Position numbers and translations under genes: made by a program. DNA of 64,000 bases, from the NCBI GenBank assembly GCA_002082585.1, contig CP020563.1, positions 3,652,001 through 3,716,000 of the forward strand, written 5' to 3'. Origin of the DNA: Kitasatospora albolonga. Its GTDB lineage: Bacteria > Actinomycetota > Actinomycetes > Streptomycetales > Streptomycetaceae. Every line of letters begins with the position of its first letter. The stretch's first letter is position 1. The notes below the pieces were generated by a model, which saw nothing but the letters and a program-made list of their open reading frames with translations, was not told the origin of the DNA and did not search any database. This document shows positions 8,284 to 17,439 of this stretch, piece after piece.

Positions 8284-10046
8284 CCAGAGCGACCACCACG
8301 ACCGACGCCCCCACAGCGGACGGCACCACCACCCCGCTCGGCTTCCCGGTCGCCGACCGGCCCGGCCCCCTGACGGAGCTCCTCGGCGACCCCTACGCCC
8401 CGGACAACCCCACCGGTTACGAAGCGGCCCTGGCCGCCGACGACCGGGGCGAACCCTTCGCGGCGGGCGAGCTCGTCCTCGACCGGGCGGGGCTGAACGC
8501 CGAGTACGTGCCCGCCGCGCTCGGCGGCCGCCTCTCCGGCGTCGACGCCCTCGTACGCGGGCTGCGCCCCGTCTTCCGGCTCGACGCCGGGCTCGGCCTT
8601 GGCCACGGACTGACCACGCTCATGGCCGCGTTGAACGTCTGGACGGCCGGTGACACCGCCCAGCGCGCACGGGTCGCCCGGCTCCTGCTCGACGGCGGAC
8701 GGCTCAGTGTCGCGTACCACGAGCTGGAGCACGGCAACGACCTCAGCGACAACAGCCTGCGCGCCGACCCGGCGCCCGGGGGCTTCACGCTGCACGGCGA
8801 GAAGCGCGTCATCAACAACACCGACCGGGCCGCGGGCGCCGTCGTCTTCGCCCGCACCACCCCGCGCGGCCCCCGGCCCACCGGCCGCGACCACTCGCTG
8901 CTCCTGCTGGACGACCTGGAGCGCCTGGACGCCCTGCCCGCCGACACCTTCCGGCGGCTGCCGCGCCTGCGCACCTCCGGACTGGCCGGATGCCGTCTCG
9001 GCGGCTTCGCGTTCGACGGCTGCCCGGTGCCCGCCGACGCCCTGCTCGGCGGGGCGGGCGAGGGCACGTCCGTGGCGCTGCGCTCCTTCCAAGTCAGCCG
9101 GTGCGTCACCGCCGGAGCCGGTACGGCGCTGCTGGAGGCGGCCCTTTTCGGCGTGCACCGGTTCGCCGCCGGACGGGTGCTGTACGGGCGGCCGGTCAGC
9201 GCGCTGCCGCACGCCCGGTCCCTGCTCGCCGGAGCCTTCGCCGACCTCCAGATCGCCGGGGCCCTGGCCCGCGCCGCCGCCCGCGCCCTGCACCTGTACC
9301 CGGCCGCCGCCGGGCGCTACGCGGCGACCGCCAAGTACCTCGTACCGAAGCTGGTCGAGGACGCCCTGTCCGACCTGGCCGTCCTGCTGGGCGCCCGCAG
9401 CTATCTGCGGGAGGGCCCGTACGCCTTCGTCGGCAAGCACCTGCGGGACATCGCCGGGCTCAGCATCGGCCACGCCGGGGGCGTCAGCTGCCAGCTGACC
9501 GTGCTGCCCGAGCTGCCCGGACTGCGCCTGACCGGGCCGCCCGCCGGTCCGGAGCTGTTCGACGACTCCCCGCCGCCCCCGCTCGACCCGGCCGCGCTGC
9601 GGCTGCGCGGCAGCCGCGAGGACCCGCTGCTGACCGTGCTCGCCCACGCCCTGGACGCGGCGCCCCGCCACCCCGGCCTGGAGCCCGTGGCGGCCGGGCT
9701 GCGGGCCGAACTCGACTCCGTACTAAGGGAGTCGGCCGCGCTGCCGCCCGCCGCCCGGGGGGTCGCCGCCGGTCACCGGGCGCTGGAGCTCACCGAGCGG
9801 TACGCCTGGCTGCTGGCCGCCGCCGCGTGTGTGGGCACGGCCGCGCGGACCGGCCCGTCCGGCGGCGCGGTCGACCCGCGCTGGCTGCACGCGGTGCTGG
9901 AGCGGATCGGCCGGCGCTCCGGACGGCTCGCGGAGCCGCGCGACCCCGCCCCTCTCGACGTGCTGTTCACCGAGCTCCAGGACCGCGTCGCCGCCGGACT
10001 CAGCCTCGACATCGACCCCGAACCCGTCGCCCGCCGGCCGGTCTGA
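8280..10046 (+). CDS. Acyl-CoA dehydrogenase-like flavoprotein 2
   Basis: 588 residues, colinear with the preceding dehydrogenase along its whole length, suggesting an old duplication. The flavin motif is divergent: AYHELEHGNDLSD near residue 144 replaces the usual TEPxxGSD, while EKRVINNTDRAAG and the helical core are retained. It starts with GTG overlapping the previous stop (GTGA) and ends 27 bp before the ACP. Either it installs a second unsaturation or, given the changed motif, acts as a non-catalytic partner; both are inference. Confidence 0.82.
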   Translation: MTRATTTTDAPTADGTTTPLGFPVADRPGPLTELLGDPYAPDNPTGYEAALAADDRGEPFAAGELVLDRAGLNAEYVPAALGGRLSGVDALVRGLRPVFRLDAGLGLGHGLTTLMAALNVWTAGDTAQRARVARLLLDGGRLSVAYHELEHGNDLSDNSLRADPAPGGFTLHGEKRVINNTDRAAGAVVFARTTPRGPRPTGRDHSLLLLDDLERLDALPADTFRRLPRLRTSGLAGCRLGGFAFDGCPVPADALLGGAGEGTSVALRSFQVSRCVTAGAGTALLEAALFGVHRFAAGRVLYGRPVSALPHARSLLAGAFADLQIAGALARAAARALHLYPAAAGRYAATAKYLVPKLVEDALSDLAVLLGARSYLREGPYAFVGKHLRDIAGLSIGHAGGVSCQLTVLPELPGLRLTGPPAGPELFDDSPPPPLDPAALRLRGSREDPLLTVLAHALDAAPRHPGLEPVAAGLRAELDSVLRESAALPPAARGVAAGHRALELTERYAWLLAAAACVGTAARTGPSGGAVDPRWLHAVLERIGRRSGRLAEPRDPAPLDVLFTELQDRVAAGLSLDIDPEPVARRPV

Positions 10047-10073
10047 ACCGGCCCGAGCATCAGGAGCATCATC

Positions 10074-10391
10074 GTGAACACCTCCGACAGCACTGCCCGG
10101 ACCGCCCCGGAGACCGTCGGCGGCGGCCACGCCCGGCCCGCCGACGTGGAGGAGGTCGTCGACTGGCTGGCCGGGCGCGTCGCCGAGTACCGGGAGATCC
10201 CCGCCACCGACGTCGACCCGTACGTGCCGCTGGCCGAACTCGGCCTGGACTCGGTGTACGTGCTGAGCCTGTGCGGCGATGTGGAGGACCACTACGGGCT
10301 CGTCGTGGAACCGACCGTCGCCTGGGACCACCCGACCGTCGCCTCCCTGGCCAAGCACCTCCACGCGGAACTGACCGGCGGCACCTCATGA
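10074..10391 (+). CDS. Acyl carrier protein (lipid-loading ACP)
   Basis: 105 residues with the phosphopantetheine attachment Ser in ELGLDSVYVLSL near residue 62 and the usual four-helix spacing. GTG start with AGGAG 7-11 nt upstream; its stop overlaps the PKS start by 4 bp. Position after the FAAL and two acyl dehydrogenases makes it the likely acceptor of the fatty acyl group and the donor to the PKS ketosynthase. Confidence 0.9.
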   Translation: MNTSDSTARTAPETVGGGHARPADVEEVVDWLAGRVAEYREIPATDVDPYVPLAELGLDSVYVLSLCGDVEDHYGLVVEPTVAWDHPTVASLAKHLHAELTGGTS

Positions 10392-13300
10392 ACGCCCCGG
10401 AGCGGGCCGTCGCGATCGTCGGCATCGACTGCCGGTTCCCCGGCGCCCCGGACCGGGAGGCGTTCTGGCGGCTGCTGACCACGGGCGGGGTCACCGCCGG
10501 GCCCGTGCCCGCCGGACGCTGGCGGTCCGGGGACGGCGATCCCGGGGGCACCGCCACCCCCGTCTCGCTGATCGACGACGCGGACGCCTTCGACCACCGC
10601 TTCTTCGGCGTCTCCCCCGTCGAGGCGGCCGGGATGGACCCCCAGCAGCGGCTGCTGCTGGAGACCGCGTGGCGGGCCGTGGAGGACTCCGGGGTCAGCC
10701 CCCTCTCCCTCGCCGGGGGCAGCACCAGCGTGCACGTCGGCATCATGTCGAGCGAGTGGGCCAACCTGCACCTCGCCGACCACCGCGCCATGACCACCCA
10801 CCGGGGCAGCGGCAACGGCTACTGCATGGCCGCCAACCGGCTCTCCTACCACCTGGACCTGAAGGGGCCGAGCATGGCGGTCGACACCGCCTGCTCCTCC
10901 TCGCTGGTGGCCGCCCACCTCGCCTGCACGGGGCTGCGGGCGGGTGAGGTGGACACCGCGCTCGTCGGCGGCGTCAACCTCATCCTCACCCCCGCCCTGT
11001 CGATCTTCTACCAGCAGGCCGGGCTGGCCGCCGCCGACGGCCGCTGCAAGCCGTTCGCCGCCGGGGCCGACGGCATCGGCCGGGGCGAGGGCGTGGCCGT
11101 GGTGGTGCTGCGCAGGCTCAGCGACGCGCTCGCCGACGGCCAGCGGGTCTACGCGGTCATCGAGGGCGGCGCGGTCGGCTCCGACGGCCGCAGCAACGGG
11201 CTGACCGCCCCGAACCGGTTCTCCCAGGCCGAGGTGGTCCGGACCGCCTACCGGCAGGCCGGGGTCGGGGCGGGCGACGTGCACTTCGTCGAGGGCCACG
11301 GCACCGGCACCCGGCTCGGCGACATGATCGAGGTACGGGCGCTCGGCGACGTCCACGCCGGGCGGGCCAGACCGGCGCTGCTCGGCTCGGTCAAGGGCAA
11401 CGTCGGGCACCTGGAGGGCGCCGCCGGTATCGCCGGACTCGTCAAGACGGCCCTCGCGCTGGAGCGGCGCACCCTGCCCGGCACTCCGGGCGGCGCCGAG
11501 AACACCGAACTGCGCCTGGCCGAACACGGGTTCCGGCTCGTCGGCGCCACCGCCAGGCTGCCGCGCGGCCGGGTGGTGGCGGGCGTCTCCAGCTTCGGCC
11601 TCGGCGGCACCAACGCCCACCTGGTGCTGTCCTCGCCGCCCGAGCGGGCCGATATCCGGCGCCCTGCGGTCGGCGGCCGGTCCGTGCCTCAGGACCGGTC
11701 CGTGCCGAAGAGCCCGACCGTGTCGTACGGGCGCCCCGAGGAGGACGCGATGGTGGTGACGGTCAGCGCGGCCACCCCCGAGACCCTGTCGGCGAACGTG
11801 GCCGCCGTACGGGAGGCCGTCGCCGCCGAGAACCCCCGGCGCACCGCTCAACTCGCCTGGTCCAGCACGGTCGTCAAGGACGGGCTGCGCCAGCGCGCCA
11901 CGCTCGCCGGGCTCGGCCGCTACGGGCTGCTCGACGCCTGCGACGAGTGGCTGCGCGAGGCGGCCGACAGCCCCCGCCCCCCGGCCGCCGCCGCCCGCCG
12001 CGCCCGGCCCCGGGTGGCGCTCGTCTTCACCGGCCAGGGCAGCCAGTACGCCGGGATGACGGCGGCCCTGCTGCGCCACTGCCCGCCCTACCGGCGGCAC
12101 CTCGCCGAGGCGTCGGCCGCGCTCGGCGAGCTGGGGGACGGCCCGCACACCACGGTCGAACGGCTGCTGACCGGCGAGCGGCCCGCCGACCTCGACCACA
12201 CCGGCCTCGCCCAGCCCGCGCTGTTCGCCGTCCAGTACGCGCTCGCCGCCACCCTCATGGATGTCGGCCTGCGACCGGCGGCGGTGCTCGGCCACAGCGT
12301 CGGCGAGTACGCGGCGGCCGTCACCGCCGGGGCGCTGGAGCTCTCCGACGCCGCCGAACTGGTCCGGGCCCGGGGCGCGCTGATGGGCGAACTGCCCCGG
12401 GGCGGCGCCATGCTGGCCGTCGAGGCGAGCGAGGAACAGGTCGCCCCGGTCGTTGCGGCAGCCGCCCGGGGCCGGGTGCTCGGCATCGCCGCGGTCAACG
12501 GGCCCGCCGCCGTCACCCTCAGCGGCCAGGCCGAAGCCGTCAACCAGGCCGGGGCGCTCCTGCGGGAGGCCGGTCACCGTACGCGTCCGCTACGCGTGTC
12601 ACACGCCTTCCACTCGGCGCTGATGCGCCCCGTGGTCGCCCCCTTCACCGCGCTCGCCTCCCGCGTCCCGCCCGGGGAGGCCCGTATCCCGCTGTACTCC
12701 ACCCTCCGCGAGGAGCAGCCCCGGAAGCTGGACGCCGACTACTGGGCCGAGCAGATCTGCGCGCCCGTACGCTTCGACGCCGCCGTCCGCAGGCTGGCCG
12801 GGACCGCCCCCACCCATGTGGTGGAGGTGGGGCCGCGCCCGCTGCTGCTGGGGCTGGTCCGCGCCCGGCTCGGCGAGCACACCGCGCTCGCCTGCTCGGC
12901 CGGTCCGCGCTCGACCGGCGGTGAGCTGGCGGGCGTCGTCGCCGCCCTGCACCGCGACGGCGCCGACCTCGACCTCTCCCGCTGGTACGCGCCCGAGCAG
13001 CGGGTCCGGCGCCCGCTGCCCGGCTACGTCTTCGACCGCTCCTCCCGCTTCTGGTGGACGGCGGAGACGGTGACGGCCCCGCCCGCCGCCACCCCCGAGC
13101 CGGTGGACGGCCCGGGTCCGATGCCCACCGGGCCGTCCGCCCCTTCGCCCGACGGGCCGTCAGAACCCGTCCCCGTACAGGCGAAAGACCCCGCACCCGA
13201 TCCCCGTACGACCAACACCTCCCCGGCCGGGGCCACCCCGGCCGCCACCCCCGCCGTCGACCTGGCGGAGCTCGTACGGAGTGTGATCCACCAGGTCACC

Positions 13301-13507
13301 GGCCATGAGATGGCCGCCCTCGGACCCCACGCCGACCTCACCGAGCTCGGCTTCGACTCGATCATGGTCCTGCGCCTGGTCGACGAGATCGAGGAGGCGG
13401 TCGGCCCGGTCGACGTGGAGGCCCTGCTGCCCAGCCTCACCACCGTCGGCGAACTCATCGACCACCTGCGCCAGGCCCACCCCGCTCCGGAAGGAGTTCC
13501 GTCGTGA
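10388..13507 (+). CDS. Single-module type I polyketide synthase, KS-AT-ACP
   Basis: 1,039 residues. The KS (about 1-425) has Cys169 in DTACSSS, His in EGHGTGT and His in GNVGHLEGAAG. The AT (about 540-830) has GHSVGEY near 636 and HAFH near 738, the signature of malonyl-CoA-specific ATs. An ACP (about 955-1030) has its Ser in ELGFDSIMVLRL near 989. There are no KR, DH, ER or TE domains and no docking segments. I infer one decarboxylative condensation of the lipid ACP acyl chain with malonate, leaving an unreduced beta-ketoacyl-ACP, exactly the donor needed for acyl tetronate formation. A Pro/Ala-rich linker (about 890-940) separates AT and ACP. Confidence 0.93.
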   Translation: MNAPERAVAIVGIDCRFPGAPDREAFWRLLTTGGVTAGPVPAGRWRSGDGDPGGTATPVSLIDDADAFDHRFFGVSPVEAAGMDPQQRLLLETAWRAVEDSGVSPLSLAGGSTSVHVGIMSSEWANLHLADHRAMTTHRGSGNGYCMAANRLSYHLDLKGPSMAVDTACSSSLVAAHLACTGLRAGEVDTALVGGVNLILTPALSIFYQQAGLAAADGRCKPFAAGADGIGRGEGVAVVVLRRLSDALADGQRVYAVIEGGAVGSDGRSNGLTAPNRFSQAEVVRTAYRQAGVGAGDVHFVEGHGTGTRLGDMIEVRALGDVHAGRARPALLGSVKGNVGHLEGAAGIAGLVKTALALERRTLPGTPGGAENTELRLAEHGFRLVGATARLPRGRVVAGVSSFGLGGTNAHLVLSSPPERADIRRPAVGGRSVPQDRSVPKSPTVSYGRPEEDAMVVTVSAATPETLSANVAAVREAVAAENPRRTAQLAWSSTVVKDGLRQRATLAGLGRYGLLDACDEWLREAADSPRPPAAAARRARPRVALVFTGQGSQYAGMTAALLRHCPPYRRHLAEASAALGELGDGPHTTVERLLTGERPADLDHTGLAQPALFAVQYALAATLMDVGLRPAAVLGHSVGEYAAAVTAGALELSDAAELVRARGALMGELPRGGAMLAVEASEEQVAPVVAAAARGRVLGIAAVNGPAAVTLSGQAEAVNQAGALLREAGHRTRPLRVSHAFHSALMRPVVAPFTALASRVPPGEARIPLYSTLREEQPRKLDADYWAEQICAPVRFDAAVRRLAGTAPTHVVEVGPRPLLLGLVRARLGEHTALACSAGPRSTGGELAGVVAALHRDGADLDLSRWYAPEQRVRRPLPGYVFDRSSRFWWTAETVTAPPAATPEPVDGPGPMPTGPSAPSPDGPSEPVPVQAKDPAPDPRTTNTSPAGATPAATPAVDLAELVRSVIHQVTGHEMAALGPHADLTELGFDSIMVLRLVDEIEEAVGPVDVEALLPSLTTVGELIDHLRQAHPAPEGVPS

Positions 13508-14526
13508 CCCACCTCCTCCTCGGCACCGGCAGCGCGCTGCCCGGTGAACCGATCGACAACGAGCGGCTCAAGGAGCGGTTCGGCACCGATCCCCGCTGGG
13601 TGGACCGCTTCATCGGCACCCGCGTCCGGCACCTGGGCGTCGACCTGGACACCGGCAAGCCGACCCATACTCTGGTCGACCTGGCCACCGAGGCGGCGGA
13701 GGCGGCGCTCGCCGACGCCGGGCTCGAACCGCACGACATCGACGTCCTGGTCCTGGCCACCGCTTCGCCGGACCACCTGATGCCCGCGTCGGTCAATCTC
13801 GTCGCCGACCGGCTGGGCCTCCAGGCCGTGCCCACCTACCAGCTCCAGTCCGGGTGCGCGGGGGCCGTGCAGGCGCTCTCCCTGGCCGGGCGCATGCTCG
13901 ACGACGAGCACCGCACCGCGCTGGTCATCGGCGCCGACAGCTGCGCCAAACACCTCGTCCTCGACCACGACTTCGCGGCCCTGCCCCCGAGCGAACTCGT
14001 CAACTACGTCATCTTCGGCGACGGCGCGGGCGCCGCCGTCCTCGGCCTGCCGGAGGAGCCCGACGCGCCCGGCACCCACCTGGGTACCGTCCGCAACGGC
14101 TTCGTCGGGGCCGGGCGCGATCCCGGCCAGATCATCCGCTGGTTCGGCGCCGCCGACCGCACCAGCGGCGAACAGCCCGTCGCCGAGGACTACAAGGCCA
14201 TCGAGGCGGGTGTTCCGGCCCTGGCCGCCGATGTGCTCGCGGACCTGCTGGACCGTACCGGGTGGGCGGCCGGATCGATCACCCATCTGCTGCCACCGCA
14301 GCTCGGCGGCCGGATGACCGAGCAGATCACCCGGGGGCTGGTCGAGCGGTTCGGTCTGACCGCCACCGAGATCAGCTGTGTCGCGGAGACCGGCAACAAC
14401 GGCAACGCCCTGCCCTTCCTCCAGCTGGACCGGCTCTTCCCGCTGACCCCCGGGGACCGGGCGCTGGCCATCGCCATCGAGTCGAGCAAGTGGATACGCA
14501 CCGGCTTCGCCCTGGAGGGAAAGTGA
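13504..14526 (+). CDS. KAS III (FabH-like) ketosynthase, tetronate-forming type
   Basis: 340 residues, thiolase fold of the FabH type. In tetronate pathways (RK-682, agglomerin) a homologue joins the beta-ketoacyl chain to glyceryl-ACP to make the tetronate ring. The nucleophile is Cys118 in LQSGCAGA, and an Asn is present in GNNGNALP (298-301). The segment that normally reads PHQAN-R aligns as P264-P-Q-L-G-G-R270, so the usual catalytic His is Pro265 here; the alignment was made by eye. GTG start overlaps the PKS stop by 4 bp; the next gene, FkbH-like, starts in the same GTGA manner. Confidence 0.88.
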   Translation: MTHLLLGTGSALPGEPIDNERLKERFGTDPRWVDRFIGTRVRHLGVDLDTGKPTHTLVDLATEAAEAALADAGLEPHDIDVLVLATASPDHLMPASVNLVADRLGLQAVPTYQLQSGCAGAVQALSLAGRMLDDEHRTALVIGADSCAKHLVLDHDFAALPPSELVNYVIFGDGAGAAVLGLPEEPDAPGTHLGTVRNGFVGAGRDPGQIIRWFGAADRTSGEQPVAEDYKAIEAGVPALAADVLADLLDRTGWAAGSITHLLPPQLGGRMTEQITRGLVERFGLTATEISCVAETGNNGNALPFLQLDRLFPLTPGDRALAIAIESSKWIRTGFALEGK

Positions 14527-16436
14527 GCGCCGACACCACCCTGGACGCGGTGCGGAAGCTGCGCGACAGCGGCAGACTCGCCGATCACTGGCCGGAGTTG
14601 GCGCGGCTCCTGGCCACCGCCGACCCGGCGCTGACGGCCCGCGCCGGGGCCCTGCTGGCAGGCGTCGACCACGCCGCTGCCCACCGGGCCCACCCCGGGC
14701 TGCCGCTGCTGGACGTGGCGTTGACCGGCAGCGGTACGGTCTCCCCGCTGGCCACCCGGCTCACCGGGGAGCTGGCCCGCCAGCAGATCATCGGCCGGGT
14801 CACCGCGGGCGACCCCGGCGGCTACGCCCTCGCGCTCGCCGAGCCCGCCACCGCCGATGTCACCCTGTGCGTGCTGGACGCCTCGGCGGTCTTCGACCGC
14901 GTACCGCACCCGGTGTGGACGGCCGACGACGTCGCCGCCGCCTGCGACGGGCTCCTGGCCCAGCTGGACGCGGCGGCCCGTTCGTACACCGCCGGGGGCG
15001 GCGCGCTCGTGCTGACCACCGCGCCGCTGTGGCCGCTGTGGACCGACCAGATCCTGGACCTGCGCGAACGCGCCCGCCTCGGGGCCGTATGGCACCGCTT
15101 CACCGCCGGTCTGCTGGAGCTCGGCACCGGGGCCGTCGAGGGTCTGTACGTCATCGACCTCGACCCGGTCGCCGCCGCCACCGGACCCGCCCGCGACCCC
15201 CGGCTGGAGATCTACGCCCACATCGCCTACAGCGACGCCCTGCTGGACGCGCTGGCCCGCCGGTTCGCGCATCTCGTACGGGCCCTGCACGGCCGCCCCC
15301 GCAAGAGCCTGGTGCTCGACCTGGACGGCACGCTGTGGGGCGGCACGCTCGCCGAGTCCGGCGGGTCCGGCCTCGACATGGCCGAGGGGTTCCGCGGCGA
15401 GTCGCACCGCCGGTTCCAGCGGGTCGCCGCCCAACTGGGCAGTCAGGGCGTCCTGTTGGCGGTGTGCAGCAAGAACGATCCGGCCGAGGTGGACGAGGTC
15501 CTGCGCGGCCACCCCGATCTGCTGGTGCGCCGGGACGACTTCGTCACCGTCGTCGCCGACTGGGCGCCCAAGGTGGACACCGTCGGGCAGGTGGCCGAGC
15601 GGATCGGCATCGGTACCGACAGCCTCGTCTTCGTCGACGACAGCGCCACCGAGACCGGCCTCGTCCGCCTCAAGCGGCCCGAGATCGCCGTCATCGACGT
15701 CGATGCCCGCGAACCCGCCACGCACGCCGACCGGTTGCTGGCCGAGGGCTGGTTCGACAGCGCCGCCATCACCGACGAGGACCGCGCCCGCGCCGGGCGC
15801 TACCGCACCGAGGGGCGCCGGGCCGAGTTCCGGGCCGGTTTCTCCTCCCTCACCGACTACCTCAAGGAACTCGACACCACCCTCACCCTGTTCGCGCCCG
15901 GCCCCGGCGATGTCCACCGCCTCGCCCAACTGACGCAGCGCACGAACCAGTTCAACCTGACCACGGTGCGCATGGACGAGGCGGCGGTGCGGGCCGCACT
16001 CGCCGACCCGGCGGTCCTGGTCAGCCCCGTCCGGGTCGCCGACCGGTTCGGCGAGCACGGGGTGATCGGAACCGCCTTCCTGCGGCGGACCGGTAACCGG
16101 GTCGAGATCGACAACCTCGTCATGTCCTGCCGGGTGCTCGGGCGCGGGATCGAGTCGGCCTGGCTGCGCGAACTCCTGCGGTGGGCCGCCGCGCACGGCG
16201 CCACCGAGGTCACCGCCGACTACCGGCCCACCCCCCGCAACGGCCGGGTCGCCGCCCTCTACCCCGACCACGGCTTCACCGAACTGCCCGACCGGGGCGA
16301 GGGGTTCCACCGCTACCGGCACGACCTCACCACCCTGCCACCGGCCGTCGAGCACCTCACGGTCGTCAGCGAACTGCCCGCACCCGGCCCCGTACCCCCT
16401 ACAGCAGCCACCGCCCCGACCGAGGAGACGCGATGA
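14523..16436 (+). CDS. FkbH-like HAD-family D-1,3-bisphosphoglycerate:ACP glyceryl transferase
   Basis: 637 residues. The HAD phosphatase domain starts at about 260 with the nucleophile motif LDLDGTLWGGTL (Asp266/Asp268), followed by KNDP and FVDDS motifs; a GNAT-like C-terminal region (about 480-600, with VIGTAFLRR and EIDNLVMSCR) and an N-terminal SGNH-like region complete the FkbH architecture. Such enzymes dephosphorylate 1,3-bisphosphoglycerate and place the glyceryl unit on a dedicated ACP. No O-methyltransferase or 3-hydroxyacyl-ACP dehydrogenase lies nearby, so methoxymalonyl formation, the other use of FkbH, is unlikely. The ACP follows with a 4-bp overlap. Confidence 0.92.
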   Translation: MSADTTLDAVRKLRDSGRLADHWPELARLLATADPALTARAGALLAGVDHAAAHRAHPGLPLLDVALTGSGTVSPLATRLTGELARQQIIGRVTAGDPGGYALALAEPATADVTLCVLDASAVFDRVPHPVWTADDVAAACDGLLAQLDAAARSYTAGGGALVLTTAPLWPLWTDQILDLRERARLGAVWHRFTAGLLELGTGAVEGLYVIDLDPVAAATGPARDPRLEIYAHIAYSDALLDALARRFAHLVRALHGRPRKSLVLDLDGTLWGGTLAESGGSGLDMAEGFRGESHRRFQRVAAQLGSQGVLLAVCSKNDPAEVDEVLRGHPDLLVRRDDFVTVVADWAPKVDTVGQVAERIGIGTDSLVFVDDSATETGLVRLKRPEIAVIDVDAREPATHADRLLAEGWFDSAAITDEDRARAGRYRTEGRRAEFRAGFSSLTDYLKELDTTLTLFAPGPGDVHRLAQLTQRTNQFNLTTVRMDEAAVRAALADPAVLVSPVRVADRFGEHGVIGTAFLRRTGNRVEIDNLVMSCRVLGRGIESAWLRELLRWAAAHGATEVTADYRPTPRNGRVAALYPDHGFTELPDRGEGFHRYRHDLTTLPPAVEHLTVVSELPAPGPVPPTAATAPTEETR

Positions 16437-16669
16437 GCACCACCACCCTGGACACCGAAGGGTTCCTGACCCTCCTCCGCGACGAGACCGGTCTGGCCGT
16501 CGGCACCGGCGACCTCGACACCGACTTCGACGATCTGGCCGACTGGGACTCGGTGATGCTGCTCAAGCTGCTCACCGCCGTCGAGCAGGCCACCGGCCGC
16601 CCGGCCCCCATGCTGGAGGTCCTGGAGGCGCGGACCCTGCGCGCGGTGCACACCGCGATAGCCCGGTGA
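16433..16669 (+). CDS. Glyceryl-accepting acyl carrier protein
   Basis: 78 residues; attachment Ser in DLADWDSVMLLKLL near residue 42. Small free-standing ACPs with this DWDS-type motif accompany FkbH proteins in tetronate and methoxymalonate loci. It overlaps its neighbours by 4 bp on both sides, so it is translated together with the FkbH-like enzyme, and should carry the glyceryl group to the KAS III enzyme. Confidence 0.9.
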   Translation: MSTTTLDTEGFLTLLRDETGLAVGTGDLDTDFDDLADWDSVMLLKLLTAVEQATGRPAPMLEVLEARTLRAVHTAIAR

Positions 16670-17439
16670 GGCCGCCGGTCCTGCCGGTGCCCCGGGCCCG
16701 CCGTCACACCCTGCACTTCCTCCACCACGCCCGTACCGCCGCCCCCGTCCATCTGGACGCGGAGGCCGACGCGACCGCGCTGCTCGCCCACCGGGCCGCC
16801 GCCGCCCGGCCCGTCTCCGTGGTCACCCATGTCGTGCACGCGGTCGGCCGGGTCCTGGCCCGCCACCCCGACGCCAACGCCGCGTACGCCGGAGGCCCGC
16901 GCCCCCGGCTCGTCCGCTACCCCTGGGTCGACGTCAAGCTGACCCTGGACCGGGTCGTCGACGACACCCGCGTGGTGCTCTCCTCCGTGCTGACCGACGC
17001 CGACCGGGCCTCCCGCTCCTTCCTCCAGGCCCGCATCACCCGGCTGGCCACCACCGACCCGGAGGACCTGCCGGAGTTCGACGGCGTACGAGCGCTCCGC
17101 AGGCTGCCGCACCCCGCAGGACGGATCGCCTTCGCCGCCGCCAGCCGGACGACCCGGCGCCACCGCCACCTCGGCACCGTCGCCGTCACCTCCCTCGGCC
17201 ACCGCCGGGTGCTGCGCTTCTTCAGCCACGGCGGTACGGCGGTGACCGTCGGCGTGGGCCGGATCACCGACCGCCCGGTGGTACGCGACGGCGCGGTGGT
17301 CATCGCGCCCGTCCTGCCGCTCTCCCTCACCTTCGACCACCGCGTACTGGACGGCGCCGAAGCCGCCGACGTCCTCGACGACCTCGTCGAGACCCTGGGA
17401 CGCGCACCCACCCCGGAGCCCCCCGATGCCGCTCGCTGA
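16666..17439 (+). CDS. 2-oxoacid-dehydrogenase E2-type acyltransferase (catalytic domain only)
   Basis: 257 residues corresponding to the chloramphenicol-acetyltransferase-like catalytic domain of dihydrolipoyl acyltransferases, with the active-site motif FDHRVLDG (His/Asp) at about residues 224-231. There is no lipoyl or E1/E3-binding domain, so it is not part of a ketoacid dehydrogenase. In agglomerin biosynthesis the equivalent Agg4 acetylates the primary hydroxyl of the 5-hydroxymethyl tetronate before elimination by Agg5. The same order, acyltransferase then alpha/beta hydrolase, appears here with only the PPTase between. The gene overlaps the PPTase start by 14 bp. Confidence 0.9.
   Translation: MRPPVLPVPRARRHTLHFLHHARTAAPVHLDAEADATALLAHRAAAARPVSVVTHVVHAVGRVLARHPDANAAYAGGPRPRLVRYPWVDVKLTLDRVVDDTRVVLSSVLTDADRASRSFLQARITRLATTDPEDLPEFDGVRALRRLPHPAGRIAFAAASRTTRRHRHLGTVAVTSLGHRRVLRFFSHGGTAVTVGVGRITDRPVVRDGAVVIAPVLPLSLTFDHRVLDGAEAADVLDDLVETLGRAPTPEPPDAAR

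Noticed and set aside
14523..16669. FkbH plus ACP as a methoxymalonyl-ACP pathway
   Set aside because: No O-methyltransferase, 3-hydroxyacyl-ACP dehydrogenase or matching PKS acyltransferase; the only AT has a malonyl signature, and tetronate partners are adjacent.
16666..17439. Part of a 2-oxoacid dehydrogenase complex
   Set aside because: Only the acyltransferase core is present; there are no lipoyl or binding domains and no E1 or E3 genes nearby.
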